A stretch of DNA of 64,000 nucleotides, taken from NCBI RefSeq assembly GCF_900106565.1, contig NZ_FNNJ01000001.1, positions 1,054,001 through 1,118,000 of the forward strand, in the 5' to 3' direction. Both the position numbers and the translations under genes were made by a program. This document shows, piece by piece, positions 35,010 through 42,832 of the stretch. Position 1 is the first letter of the stretch; every line of letters begins with the position of its first letter. This stretch comes from Lutibacter oricola (GTDB taxonomy: Bacteria; Bacteroidota; Bacteroidia; Flavobacteriales; Flavobacteriaceae). The notes beneath the pieces were generated by a model, which was given only the letters and a program-made list of their open reading frames with translations, was not told the DNA's origin and did not search any database.

Positions 35010-35939
35010 ATGAAAGAATTTTATAGCAACGGAAAACTATTGTTAACAGGAGAATATTTTGTGCTAGATGGAGCAAAATCTTTAGCAGTACCGACTACTT
35101 GTGGGCAAAATTTAATTGTAAAACCAATTAGCGAACCTCAATTAGTTTGGAAAAGCTATACAAATACTGGCGAGTGTTGGTTAGAAGCAATTTTCGATTT
35201 ACCAAAACTACGTTTATTTAGTGCCGATTTTGAATCGAATGAAGATGGAGGAAATGATAGACTGGCTGAAAATTTAATGGAGATTTTACAAGAAGTTAGA
35301 AATCTAAATCCTTCATTTTTAAATAGTGAAGAAGGATTTTTGGTTGAAACTCATTTAACTTTCCCTAAAAATTGGGGACTAGGAACTTCATCTACGTTAA
35401 TTAACAATTTAGCAGATTGGGCAGAGGTAAATCCGTATTTTTTGCTAGAAAAAACCTTTGGTGGAAGCGGTTATGATTTGGCTTGTGCTAAACATAACAC
35501 ACCAATTTTATATACAAGAAATGGAAGCGATCCAATAGTTGAAGAAGTGAAATTTAATCCTTCGTTTAAAGAGCAATTGTATTTTGTGTATTTAAATAAA
35601 AAGCAAAATAGCAGAGAAGGTATAAAACGATTTAAAGAGTTAAAAGGAAATTTAAGTACTGAAACTAAATTAATTTCAAGATTAACTGATGCCTTTGTTG
35701 ATTGTAATGATTTAAACGATTTTGAAAAGTTAATGGCTGAACACGAGCAAATAGTTTCAAAAACAATTCAATTACCTACCGTTCAAGAAACATATTTTTC
35801 TGATTATTTTGGACAAACAAAAAGTTTAGGAGCTTGGGGCGGAGATTTTATTTTAGCAACTGGTAATCAGGATTCTTCAAACTATTTCAATAAAAAAGGA
35901 TTCCAAACAATAATACCATATAAAGATTTAATTTTATAA
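35010..35939 (+). CDS. GYDIA-family GHMP kinase, candidate phosphomevalonate kinase
   Basis: This is a GHMP-superfamily small-molecule kinase of 309 residues. Visible motifs are the N-terminal SNGKLLLTGEYFVLDGAKSL, the nucleotide loop KNWGLGTSSTLINNLA (about 117-132), and GGSGYDLACAKH (about 151-162), the signature after which the GYDIA family is named. GSGYD resembles the GSGFD of phosphomevalonate kinases. The operon with mvaA, plus mevalonate kinase-like and mvaD genes elsewhere in the window, makes phosphomevalonate kinase the most economical guess. A gap in the pathway would otherwise remain. This is inference from motif and neighbourhood. Confidence 0.82.
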   Translation: MKEFYSNGKLLLTGEYFVLDGAKSLAVPTTCGQNLIVKPISEPQLVWKSYTNTGECWLEAIFDLPKLRLFSADFESNEDGGNDRLAENLMEILQEVRNLNPSFLNSEEGFLVETHLTFPKNWGLGTSSTLINNLADWAEVNPYFLLEKTFGGSGYDLACAKHNTPILYTRNGSDPIVEEVKFNPSFKEQLYFVYLNKKQNSREGIKRFKELKGNLSTETKLISRLTDAFVDCNDLNDFEKLMAEHEQIVSKTIQLPTVQETYFSDYFGQTKSLGAWGGDFILATGNQDSSNYFNKKGFQTIIPYKDLIL

Positions 35940-35945
35940 GTAGGT

Positions 35946-35956
35946 GGCTGAGCGGA
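35946..35956 (+). repeat. Partial copy of the GIY-YIG terminal repeat
   Basis: GGCTGAGCGGA, identical to the first 11 bases of the 20-base repeat at 36009, lies 63 bases before it in the same orientation. It is just after the GYDIA kinase stop codon. Confidence 0.55.
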
Positions 35957-36008
35957 TTTGCTAAAAGGGTTAAAGTTGTAATAATGGGATATTAATTAAT
36001 ATTACGGC

Positions 36009-36028
36009 GGCTGAGCGGAGTCGAAGCC
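36009..36028 (+). repeat. Left inverted repeat of the GIY-YIG unit
   Basis: GGCTGAGCGGAGTCGAAGCC, a perfect reverse complement of 36344-36363. Its ends GGCT and AGCC can pair, giving a REP-like short hairpin. It is far richer in G and C than its surroundings. Confidence 0.85.
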
Positions 36029-36037
36029 AATCATGTT

Positions 36038-36379
36038 ATGAAAAAAGGATTTGTTTACATATTAGAATGTTCTGACGGAACTTTTTATACAGGAAGTACA
36101 AATAATCTTGAGTTAAGACTAAATCAACATCAAAATGGAGTTGGAGCAAATTATACTGCAAAAAGACTACCAGTTAATTTGATTTATGTTGAAGAGTTTA
36201 CAACAATATCTGAAGCTTTTTATAAAGAAAAACAAATTCAAGGTTGGAGTAGAAAGAAGAAACTTACATTAATTAAAGATAAAAAGGAAGATTTACCAAA
36301 GTTTTCGGAATGTAAAAATAAAACTCATTTTAAGAACAAAAAGGGCTTCGACTCCGCTCAGCCAACAGAAAAAAAGTAA
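36038..36379 (+). CDS. GIY-YIG nuclease family protein, repeat-associated
   Basis: This 113-residue single-domain GIY-YIG nuclease is of the YhbQ/UPF0213 type. The strand-loop motif is FVYILECSDGTFYTGSTN (residues 4-21, with the Y...FYTG variant of GIY-YIG). The catalytic Arg is in LELRLNQHQNG (about 28), and the Glu/basic helix is in FYKEKQIQGWSRKKKLTLI (about 67-85). The last residues, KGFDSAQPTEKK, are encoded by the right inverted repeat, which suggests the repeat has become part of the gene. The family cuts DNA. Whether this copy acts on its own repeats is a hypothesis. Confidence 0.88.
   Translation: MKKGFVYILECSDGTFYTGSTNNLELRLNQHQNGVGANYTAKRLPVNLIYVEEFTTISEAFYKEKQIQGWSRKKKLTLIKDKKEDLPKFSECKNKTHFKNKKGFDSAQPTEKK
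36344..36363 (-). repeat. Right inverted repeat of the GIY-YIG unit
   Basis: GGCTTCGACTCCGCTCAGCC, an exact reverse complement of the left copy at 36009-36028. It lies within the coding region and supplies codons for GFDSAQP. Confidence 0.85.
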
Positions 36380-36387
36380 ATATAAAT

Positions 36388-37599
36388 ATGAAAAAACTTA
36401 TAATAGTTGGAGGTGGAGCAGCAGGTTTTTTTGCAGCAATTAATGCAGCAGAATTAAATCCCGAATTGGAAGTTGTTATTTTAGAAGGTAGTAATAAAGT
36501 TTTACAAAAAGTTAAGGTTTCTGGAGGAGGACGTTGCAATGTTACACACGCTTGTTTTGTGCCTAAAGATTTAACAGAGTTTTATCCAAGAGGAAAAAAA
36601 GAATTGTTAGGTCCTTTTCATCAATTTATGACCGGAGATACTATGGAATGGTTCGAAAATAGAGGTGTTCCTTTAAAAATTGAAGATGATAATAGAATTT
36701 TTCCTGAAAGTAATTCATCGCAAACTATTATAGATTGTTTTGTGGAAAGTGCTAAACAAGCAAAAGTTGTTTTAAAAACAAGTACACGAGTTGATTCAAT
36801 AGAAAAGAAAGAAGAAAAGTTTATTGTTAAAACCAATTCAGAAGATTTTATAGCAGATTATGTATTAATTGCTGCTGGAAGTAATGCCAAAGTTTGGAGT
36901 TTGGTAGAAGTGTTAGGGCATAAAATTATAAAACCAGTGCCATCTTTATTTACATTCAATATTAAAGATGAACGATTAAAGGATATTCCTGGAATTTCGG
37001 TTCCAAAGGCTTCAGTTAAAATTTTAAATTCAAAATTAGCGGAAAAAGGACCATTATTAGTAACACATTGGGGATTAAGCGGACCTGGGATTTTAAAACT
37101 TTCAGCTTGGGGAGCATTAGAATTGGCTGCTAAAAATTATCAGTTCCAAATTGAAGTAAATTGGCTGTCTAAACAAACAGAAGGAGTTTTAGAGTTCTTA
37201 AAGTCGCAAAAAAAGAAGAATGCAAAAAAGCAAGTAATTTTGCGTTCGGTTTTTGAAGATATTTCAAAACGATTGTGGTCTAAATTGGTAAAAGCCGCTC
37301 AAATTTCTGAAACTGCACAATGGGCTCAATTAAGTAACAAACAATTAGAAAATTTAGCAAGTCAACTAACTAAATGTACTTTTCAAGTCAATGGGAAAAG
37401 TACTTTTAAAGACGAATTTGTAACTGCTGGTGGTGTAGATTTAAAGGAAATAAACTTTAAACGTTTTGAAAGTAAACTTCATAAAAACTTATTTTTTGCT
37501 GGTGAAGTTTTAAATATAGATGCTGTAACTGGTGGATTTAATTTTCAAAATGCCTGGACTGGTGGTTGGATAGTTGCGAACTCAATAGGAAATCTTTAA
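36388..37599 (+). CDS. HI0933-like NAD(P)/FAD-dependent oxidoreductase (BaiN/RdsA family)
   Basis: This 403-residue flavoprotein has the N-terminal FAD-binding loop LIIVGGGAAGFFAAINAAE (residues 3-21). It also has the family motif KVSGGGRCNVTH (about 47-58), FPESNSSQTIIDCF, the central ADYVLIAAGSNA, and the C-terminal FAD contact FFAGEVLNIDAVTGGFNFQ (about 371-389). The HI0933 family is widespread, but its physiological substrate is mostly unknown; one member acts in bile acid metabolism. It starts 9 bases after the GIY-YIG stop. The 3' end overlaps the convergent LacI gene by 18 bases. Confidence 0.9.
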   Translation: MKKLIIVGGGAAGFFAAINAAELNPELEVVILEGSNKVLQKVKVSGGGRCNVTHACFVPKDLTEFYPRGKKELLGPFHQFMTGDTMEWFENRGVPLKIEDDNRIFPESNSSQTIIDCFVESAKQAKVVLKTSTRVDSIEKKEEKFIVKTNSEDFIADYVLIAAGSNAKVWSLVEVLGHKIIKPVPSLFTFNIKDERLKDIPGISVPKASVKILNSKLAEKGPLLVTHWGLSGPGILKLSAWGALELAAKNYQFQIEVNWLSKQTEGVLEFLKSQKKKNAKKQVILRSVFEDISKRLWSKLVKAAQISETAQWAQLSNKQLENLASQLTKCTFQVNGKSTFKDEFVTAGGVDLKEINFKRFESKLHKNLFFAGEVLNIDAVTGGFNFQNAWTGGWIVANSIGNL

Positions 37600-38610
37600 A
37601 GAGGAATCTCTAACAATTAAATTTGTTGCAATTTCTACCGTTTTACTTGTTGTTCGTTCTTCAGGATTTTCTATTTCATTTATTAGGTAAGTAACGGCTG
37701 TTTTTCCTATTTTTTCACCTGGCTGATCAATTGTTGTTAATTTAGGCTCTATAATTGTTGAATATAAGGAGTTGCTAAATCCTACAACAGCAATTTCACG
37801 AGGTATTTTAATTTTAAATCTTTTTAGCGTCTTAATCACTCCAATTGCAGCGCTATCGGTAATGGTGAAAATAGCATCAGGTTTATGTTTTAAACTTAAT
37901 AAAAGTTTTGTCATTCTTCTACCTTGTTCTAGATTTAAGTCTTCGCAACTAACAATAATTTTGTTATCTATTTCAATGTTGTTTTGTTTTAGTGCTTTTA
38001 AATAACCTTCATATCTTCTTTCAGAATTATAAGAGAACTTATTTTCTTTAATAATTGCTATTCTTTTTTTACCTGTTTGAATTAAATGTTCAATGGCTTT
38101 ATATGATGCCTCAGCTTCATTAACAACAATTTGAGTGCAAGGTATTTTATAGGACACCTTATCAAAAAGAACCAGTGGAATTCGGTTCATAATATCTAAA
38201 ATATCAGTAAAGCTTTTAGTTTTTTTAGAAACACTCATTAATATTCCATCAACTCCAAATTGAGCCATTGTTTGCAGCATTTCACTTTGTTTTTTTATAT
38301 CATTATTAGACTCGGTAATAATAACTTTATAGCCTTTTATATCAGCTTCTTTTAGAATTCCTTTTATAAGTGTAGAACTAAAATAATGAGTAACATTAGG
38401 TACAATTACACCAATAATATTGGTTTTGTTTTTTCTAAATCCTTGCGCAAATATATTTGGGGTATAGTGAAGTTTATTTGCTAATTTTTGAACTTTTTGC
38501 TTTGTTGTAGTACTAATATCCGGATGGTCATTTAAAGCTCTAGAAACGGTAGATGTCGATAAATCAAGTTTTTGCGCTATTTCTTTTAAAGTACTTACCT
38601 TTTTTCTCAT
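37582..38610 (-). CDS. LacI-family transcriptional regulator
   Basis: This is a sugar-responsive DNA-binding repressor. The 342-residue protein has an N-terminal HTH (about 4-50: TLKEIAQKLDLSTSTVSRAL, DHPDISTTTKQKVQKLA), the hinge helix (about 50-60) and a periplasmic-binding-protein-like sensor domain (IGVIVPNVTHYFSSTLIKGI and so on). It is divergent from the TonB receptor that heads the glycosidase/symporter/glycerate kinase genes. A 16-bp palindrome lies between them, so it most likely represses that operon in the absence of the sugar. The inducer is unknown. Confidence 0.93.
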   Translation of the reverse strand: MRKKVSTLKEIAQKLDLSTSTVSRALNDHPDISTTTKQKVQKLANKLHYTPNIFAQGFRKNKTNIIGVIVPNVTHYFSSTLIKGILKEADIKGYKVIITESNNDIKKQSEMLQTMAQFGVDGILMSVSKKTKSFTDILDIMNRIPLVLFDKVSYKIPCTQIVVNEAEASYKAIEHLIQTGKKRIAIIKENKFSYNSERRYEGYLKALKQNNIEIDNKIIVSCEDLNLEQGRRMTKLLLSLKHKPDAIFTITDSAAIGVIKTLKRFKIKIPREIAVVGFSNSLYSTIIEPKLTTIDQPGEKIGKTAVTYLINEIENPEERTTSKTVEIATNLIVRDSSLKISY

Positions 38611-38641
38611 AAATCAAATATACTAAAAAAAACAAACGTTC

Positions 38642-38657
38642 CCGCAATCGTTTGCGG
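38642..38657. promoter_or_regulatory. Candidate LacI-type operator
   Basis: CCGCAATCGTTTGCGG is a CG-centred palindrome broken at one base pair (2 of 16 bases mismatched), as LacI-family sites usually are. A second, overlapping inverted repeat CAAACG-N10-CGTTTG spans 38633-38654. It lies 32 bases before the lacI-type start and about 80 before the receptor start. Confidence 0.62.
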
Positions 38658-38739
38658 TAGAAAATGACTATTTTTATATTGATTTTGCTTGGAGGTAATA
38701 TTAGTTTTACTTCATATTAACCAATTATTTATAACTATA

Positions 38740-41406
38740 ATGAAAAAATTACTTGTGTTCGCTTTGTGTGTTTTCGCCTTTCAGGGGCTGTTAGCTCAAA
38801 GCCAAATTTCGGGAAACGTTAAAGATGCAAATGGTAACCCAATTATGGGGGCAAATATTACTATTGAAGGCAGTACTGCGGGAACTACATCAGATTTTGA
38901 TGGTAAATTTATATTTACTACTACTTTAGAAGGAAATCAAGAAGTGTTGTTTTCATATGTTGGATATGTAAGCTTTAAAAAGGTAGTAAATTTAGATGGT
39001 AAGCCAATAATAATTAATGCCGTTTTAAATGAAGGTGGTAATGTGTTGGATGAAGTTATGCTTACAGCATCTAGTACATTTCGTTCTCAAAAACAGGCTG
39101 CATTATCTATTTCTTCGGTAAAACAAGCAGCTATTACAAAGTTATCAGCAAATAGTCAAGCTGATATTATTAGAACAGTACCAGGTATTACTGCTGAAGG
39201 TGGTGGTGGTGAAACTGCAACAAATGTATTTGTAAGAGGTTTACCTTCTGGAGGTCAATATGTATTTAACCCGTTACAATATGATGGTATGCCATTAATG
39301 AGTACGTTTGGTTTAAACTCATCTGCTCACGATGTGTATGCAAGACCAGATATTGGTATGAAAGGTGTTGAATTTGTACGTGGTGGATCAGCAATTTTAT
39401 ATGGTGCAGGTTCCGTTGCTGGGATTATTAACTATACTAGTAAAACAGGAGATACAAATGAAGAAAATATAATAAACGTTGAATGGGCAGATAAAGGAAG
39501 ACTTAAAACTGATTTTTACACAGGAGGTAAATTAGGCGGTGAAGATTCAAATACATTTTATGCTTTTACTGGTTTTATTAGAAAAGATGATGGACCAATT
39601 GAAACTGGTTTACCTACAAAAGGTGTTCAGTTTAGAGGAAATATTAAAAAGAAATTTGACAAAGGTTCTTTTACACTTCACGGACAATATATAAATGATA
39701 AAGCACAATTTTTTATGCCTTTACCGTTAGAAGGAGGAACCAGAGCAAGACTTAAAGGTAATGATGGTGAAGATGTTTACTCATTAGCTACTGGAGAATT
39801 GGCGAATACTTCATTTAAAACACCAGGAGGCTTATATGAAAGCCCAATTGAAGATGGTGTTTATACTAACGGAGGTTATGTTTTAGGTGAATTTGTATAT
39901 GATTTTGCAGAAGATTTAAAGTTTAAGTCTAAAGTTAAATTTGCAGAGTACAAACACAATTTTGCTTTATATATTGGTGGAAATGGAGCAAATCCTAATC
40001 CTATGACGTTAGATTCTTATGTAAATAGTATAGATCCTGCTAACCAAGGTTATTCTGCAGAGTTTCAAGGAGGATTACCAATTAGCGGAAATGATTTAGT
40101 TATTGATAATTTACATATTGATAGATTACGTCCAATGACAGATTATTCAGGTGAAGCGTCATTAACAAAAACTATAGATGTTGAAAATGGAACTCACAAT
40201 ATTACCCTTGGTACTTTTTTAGCTCGTACTGAAGCTGAAGATGTTAATTATCAATATAGAGTACTTTCAGAATTTAATAACAATCCAAGAATAATAAACT
40301 TAAATTATACTGATGGGAGCGGAGACGATGTAACATATTCTCAAGGAGGTTTATATGATAGAATTGGTATGACTTCAAACAAATACCTTTCTCAAAATAG
40401 AACAGCTTTATATATTTCTGACGAGATGATTTTTGATAAATGGCGTTTTGATGTTGGATTTAGATATGAAGATACGCAAGGTACTTTTAATAATGGATCA
40501 ATTGCTGAAGAACAAGTATATGATGAAGCAGGTTTAACACCAGCATTAAGCAATGTTAAATATGGTGATGGAAGTTTTGTAAGAGCAAATGTAAGTGCGT
40601 CTGATTGGGCAGTGTCATTAGCGGCTTTACACGAATTAAATGATAATTTAAATATCTATGCTAACTTTTCTAAAGGTTACTTTTTTCCTCAAATTAGACA
40701 GTTTGCACCAATTATTACAGGGCAAACAGGAGCTAAATATGATTCAGAAAAAATTGTACAGTTTGAAACAGGTATAAAATATGGTAATGGTAAATTATCA
40801 GGTTCTGTAGCAGCTTACTATGTAGGTTTAAGCGATAGAATTAAATTAACACAAGGCTTTGACAATGGAATTTTAGTAGATAAAACAAGGTCTGAACAAA
40901 ACACAAGAACTATTGGTTTAGAAGCAAATTGGAATTATAAACTTACAGATAATTTAAGTCTTGTTGGTTCAGCTACATACCAAGATCACGAATTAACAAA
41001 AAATGTTGATGAAGATTTAATTGCAAACACAAAAACAACAAGTAATGAAGGTAACGAATTGGCTAGACAACCAAACTTTTTAGGTAACATTGGGTTAAAC
41101 TTTGATAATAAAAAATATGATGCAGTGTTTTCTATGAGTCATACAGGAGAAAAGTTTGCAGCAGATAATAACAATGTAGAGCTAGAAGCAATTACAATTG
41201 CTCGTTTAGGAGCAGGTTATACATTTAACATTGGTGAAGATGAAGAAAATTTAAGATTAGGTTTTTCAATATTTAACTTGTTTGATGATGAAGGTGTAAC
41301 TGAAGGTGATCCAAGAAATGTAGACCAATCTGGTGATGCCGAATTTTTCTTTGGAAGACCAATTTTACCAAGAAGATTCTTTTTAACAGCAACTTTTAAC
41401 TTTTAA
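38740..41406 (+). CDS. TonB-dependent outer-membrane receptor of the sugar locus
   Basis: This 888-residue active transporter starts at the ATG at 38740, where a signal peptide begins (MKKLLVFALCVFAFQGLLAQ). The in-frame start at 38689 would put 17 extra residues before it and is rejected. An N-terminal carboxypeptidase-regulatory-like domain (about 22-105, ISGNVKDANGNPIMGANITI) precedes the plug (about 115-230, with VPGITAEGGGGETATNVFVRGLP and GAGSVAGIINYTSKTG). The barrel runs to the terminal strand ending RRFFLTATFNF. There is no SusD gene beside it, so it is not a classic PUL pair. By context it imports the glycoside handled by downstream genes. Confidence 0.93.
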   Translation: MKKLLVFALCVFAFQGLLAQSQISGNVKDANGNPIMGANITIEGSTAGTTSDFDGKFIFTTTLEGNQEVLFSYVGYVSFKKVVNLDGKPIIINAVLNEGGNVLDEVMLTASSTFRSQKQAALSISSVKQAAITKLSANSQADIIRTVPGITAEGGGGETATNVFVRGLPSGGQYVFNPLQYDGMPLMSTFGLNSSAHDVYARPDIGMKGVEFVRGGSAILYGAGSVAGIINYTSKTGDTNEENIINVEWADKGRLKTDFYTGGKLGGEDSNTFYAFTGFIRKDDGPIETGLPTKGVQFRGNIKKKFDKGSFTLHGQYINDKAQFFMPLPLEGGTRARLKGNDGEDVYSLATGELANTSFKTPGGLYESPIEDGVYTNGGYVLGEFVYDFAEDLKFKSKVKFAEYKHNFALYIGGNGANPNPMTLDSYVNSIDPANQGYSAEFQGGLPISGNDLVIDNLHIDRLRPMTDYSGEASLTKTIDVENGTHNITLGTFLARTEAEDVNYQYRVLSEFNNNPRIINLNYTDGSGDDVTYSQGGLYDRIGMTSNKYLSQNRTALYISDEMIFDKWRFDVGFRYEDTQGTFNNGSIAEEQVYDEAGLTPALSNVKYGDGSFVRANVSASDWAVSLAALHELNDNLNIYANFSKGYFFPQIRQFAPIITGQTGAKYDSEKIVQFETGIKYGNGKLSGSVAAYYVGLSDRIKLTQGFDNGILVDKTRSEQNTRTIGLEANWNYKLTDNLSLVGSATYQDHELTKNVDEDLIANTKTTSNEGNELARQPNFLGNIGLNFDNKKYDAVFSMSHTGEKFAADNNNVELEAITIARLGAGYTFNIGEDEENLRLGFSIFNLFDDEGVTEGDPRNVDQSGDAEFFFGRPILPRRFFLTATFNF

Positions 41407-41433
41407 TAATTTGATTTAATTAATGTTTGGCGA

Positions 41434-41473
41434 AACTCACCGCCTATATAACCAATAGGTGGTGGGTTTTTTT
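41434..41473 (+). terminator. Hairpin terminator or attenuator after the receptor gene
   Basis: CTCACCGCCTA, loop TATAACCAA, TAGGTGGTGGG, then a run of T residues. Two G-T wobble pairs lie in an 11-bp stem. It lies between the receptor and the GH63-like gene, so it may lower expression of the downstream genes rather than end the operon. Confidence 0.72.
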
Positions 41474-41527
41474 AAGTTATTGTTGTTAACACTTATTTTA
41501 TTTGAACCTACCTAGAACTTTATCGTA

Positions 41528-42823
41528 ATGAAAAACAAAGCAAAAGAAATACTATTAAAAAATTGGCGTGATGGTTTTACCATTCCGTGTGATAAATTAT
41601 ACCCATTTCAATGGTTGTGGGATTCAGGATTTATAGCCATTGGTTTTGCGCATTTTGATATGCCAAAAGCACAAAAAGAAATTGAAACATTGTTAAACGC
41701 TCAATGGGAAAATGGTTTTATACCTCATATTGTATTTCATACAGAGAGTGATACCTATTTTCCAGGACCAGAATTTCACAGAGCAGATTTACATCCTCAA
41801 TCTTCAGCAAAATACAGTTCAACTGGGATGACACAACCTCCGGTAACTGGTTTTGTATTAGAAGAAATATATAATATAGCGAAAAACAAGGCGGAGGCAT
41901 TAAAATTTATTGAATCTCAAATTGATAAAGTCTATTTTAATCACGAATATTTTTATAATAATAGAGATGTTAATAATGAAGGTTTAGTCTATATTTATCA
42001 CAATTGGGAATCTGGCACCGATAATTCTCCAATTTGGGATGATGTTTGGAAAACTATGAATCCACCTGATTATAAATTTGAACGAAGAGATACTTCACTA
42101 GTAGACGCTGCTGAAAGACCAAGTAAAAGAGAGTATGATCATTATTTGCATATAATTGAGATTGCTAAAAAGTACAATTATTCAGATGAAAAAATTGCTG
42201 AAAATTCACCTTTTTTGGTGCAAGACCCATTGTTTAATTCAGTATTAATTAAATCTAATGAGAGTTTAATAACTTTATACCAATTATTAGGAGGTAATCA
42301 AGATAAAATAGATCAATTAAAACATTGGACAAAAAAAGGTAAATCAACCCTAAATTCTAAATTATATAATGAAGCTTTAAAAGCCTATGTGCATTACGAT
42401 TTGGTAAATGATAGACAAATAGAATATGCTTCCTCTTCTTCTTTTACTCCAATTTTTGCAGGAGTACCTTCAAAAGAAAGAGCAGCAGATTTAATGGGTA
42501 CAATGTTAGATAAATTTGGTGGTGAAGAGTTTTATTTATGTGCATCGTTCGATCCAACTCATAAAAAATTCGATCCAAAACGTTATTGGCGTGGTCCAGT
42601 ATGGATTAATTTAAATTGGATGCTTTATAAAGGTTTTAAAAATTATGGATACAGTGATTTGGCAAAACGAATAAAAAAGGATTCAATAGAATTAGTAGAA
42701 AAAGCAGGTTTTTTTGAGTATTTTGACTGTAGAAAAGAAAATTATAATAATGAAGTTGAAGGTTGTGGAGGTGCAAATTTTTCTTGGAGCGCAGCATTAA
42801 TTTTAGATTTACTAAACGAATAA
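41528..42823 (+). CDS. GH63-like glycoside hydrolase, candidate glucosylglycerate/mannosylglycerate hydrolase
   Basis: This 431-residue (alpha/alpha)6-barrel glycosidase is of the MGH1/GH63-like type. Motifs include FQWLWDSGFIAIGFAHFD (about 21-38), AQWENGFIPHIVFH, FPGPEFHRADLHPQS, YWRGPVWINLNWMLYKG (about 353-369) and GCGGANFSWSAALIL near the C-terminus. The family includes hydrolases of glucosylglycerate and mannosylglycerate. No signal peptide is seen, so it acts in the cytoplasm. The glycerate kinase two genes downstream would use the glycerate it frees, which is the main reason for the substrate guess. Trehalose or another alpha-glucoside is an alternative. Confidence 0.78.
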   Translation: MKNKAKEILLKNWRDGFTIPCDKLYPFQWLWDSGFIAIGFAHFDMPKAQKEIETLLNAQWENGFIPHIVFHTESDTYFPGPEFHRADLHPQSSAKYSSTGMTQPPVTGFVLEEIYNIAKNKAEALKFIESQIDKVYFNHEYFYNNRDVNNEGLVYIYHNWESGTDNSPIWDDVWKTMNPPDYKFERRDTSLVDAAERPSKREYDHYLHIIEIAKKYNYSDEKIAENSPFLVQDPLFNSVLIKSNESLITLYQLLGGNQDKIDQLKHWTKKGKSTLNSKLYNEALKAYVHYDLVNDRQIEYASSSSFTPIFAGVPSKERAADLMGTMLDKFGGEEFYLCASFDPTHKKFDPKRYWRGPVWINLNWMLYKGFKNYGYSDLAKRIKKDSIELVEKAGFFEYFDCRKENYNNEVEGCGGANFSWSAALILDLLNE

Positions 42824-42832
42824 AATAAACGT

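Larger units (their letters stand above)
36009..36363 (+). mobile_element. Candidate inverted-repeat-bounded GIY-YIG element (355 bases)
   Basis: A GIY-YIG nuclease gene is enclosed almost exactly by perfect 20-base inverted repeats: GGCTGAGCGGAGTCGAAGCC at 36009-36028 and its reverse complement at 36344-36363. The left repeat ends 9 bases before the ATG, and the right one lies inside the coding region, giving the C-terminal GFDSAQP. I recall this same sequence as a dispersed repeat in Flavobacteriia and multicopy GIY-YIG genes with such tails. The parallel with REP/RAYT systems suggests a small nuclease-driven element. No target-site duplication is evident, so mobility is unproven. Confidence 0.45.

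Noticed and set aside
35941-35985. A tRNA-Ser-like 5' half (GGTGGCTGAGCGGA)
   Set aside because: It looks like a D-arm, but no acceptor or T-arm partner follows. The match is explained better by the partial GIY-YIG repeat.
36330-36539. Minus-strand frame opposite the GIY-YIG and oxidoreductase genes
   Set aside because: It is an antisense shadow with low-complexity sequence and no own ribosome or promoter signal.
38689-38739. A 17-residue N-terminal extension of the sugar-locus TonB receptor
   Set aside because: The ATG at 38740 begins a canonical signal peptide, and the extension would place extra residues in front of it.
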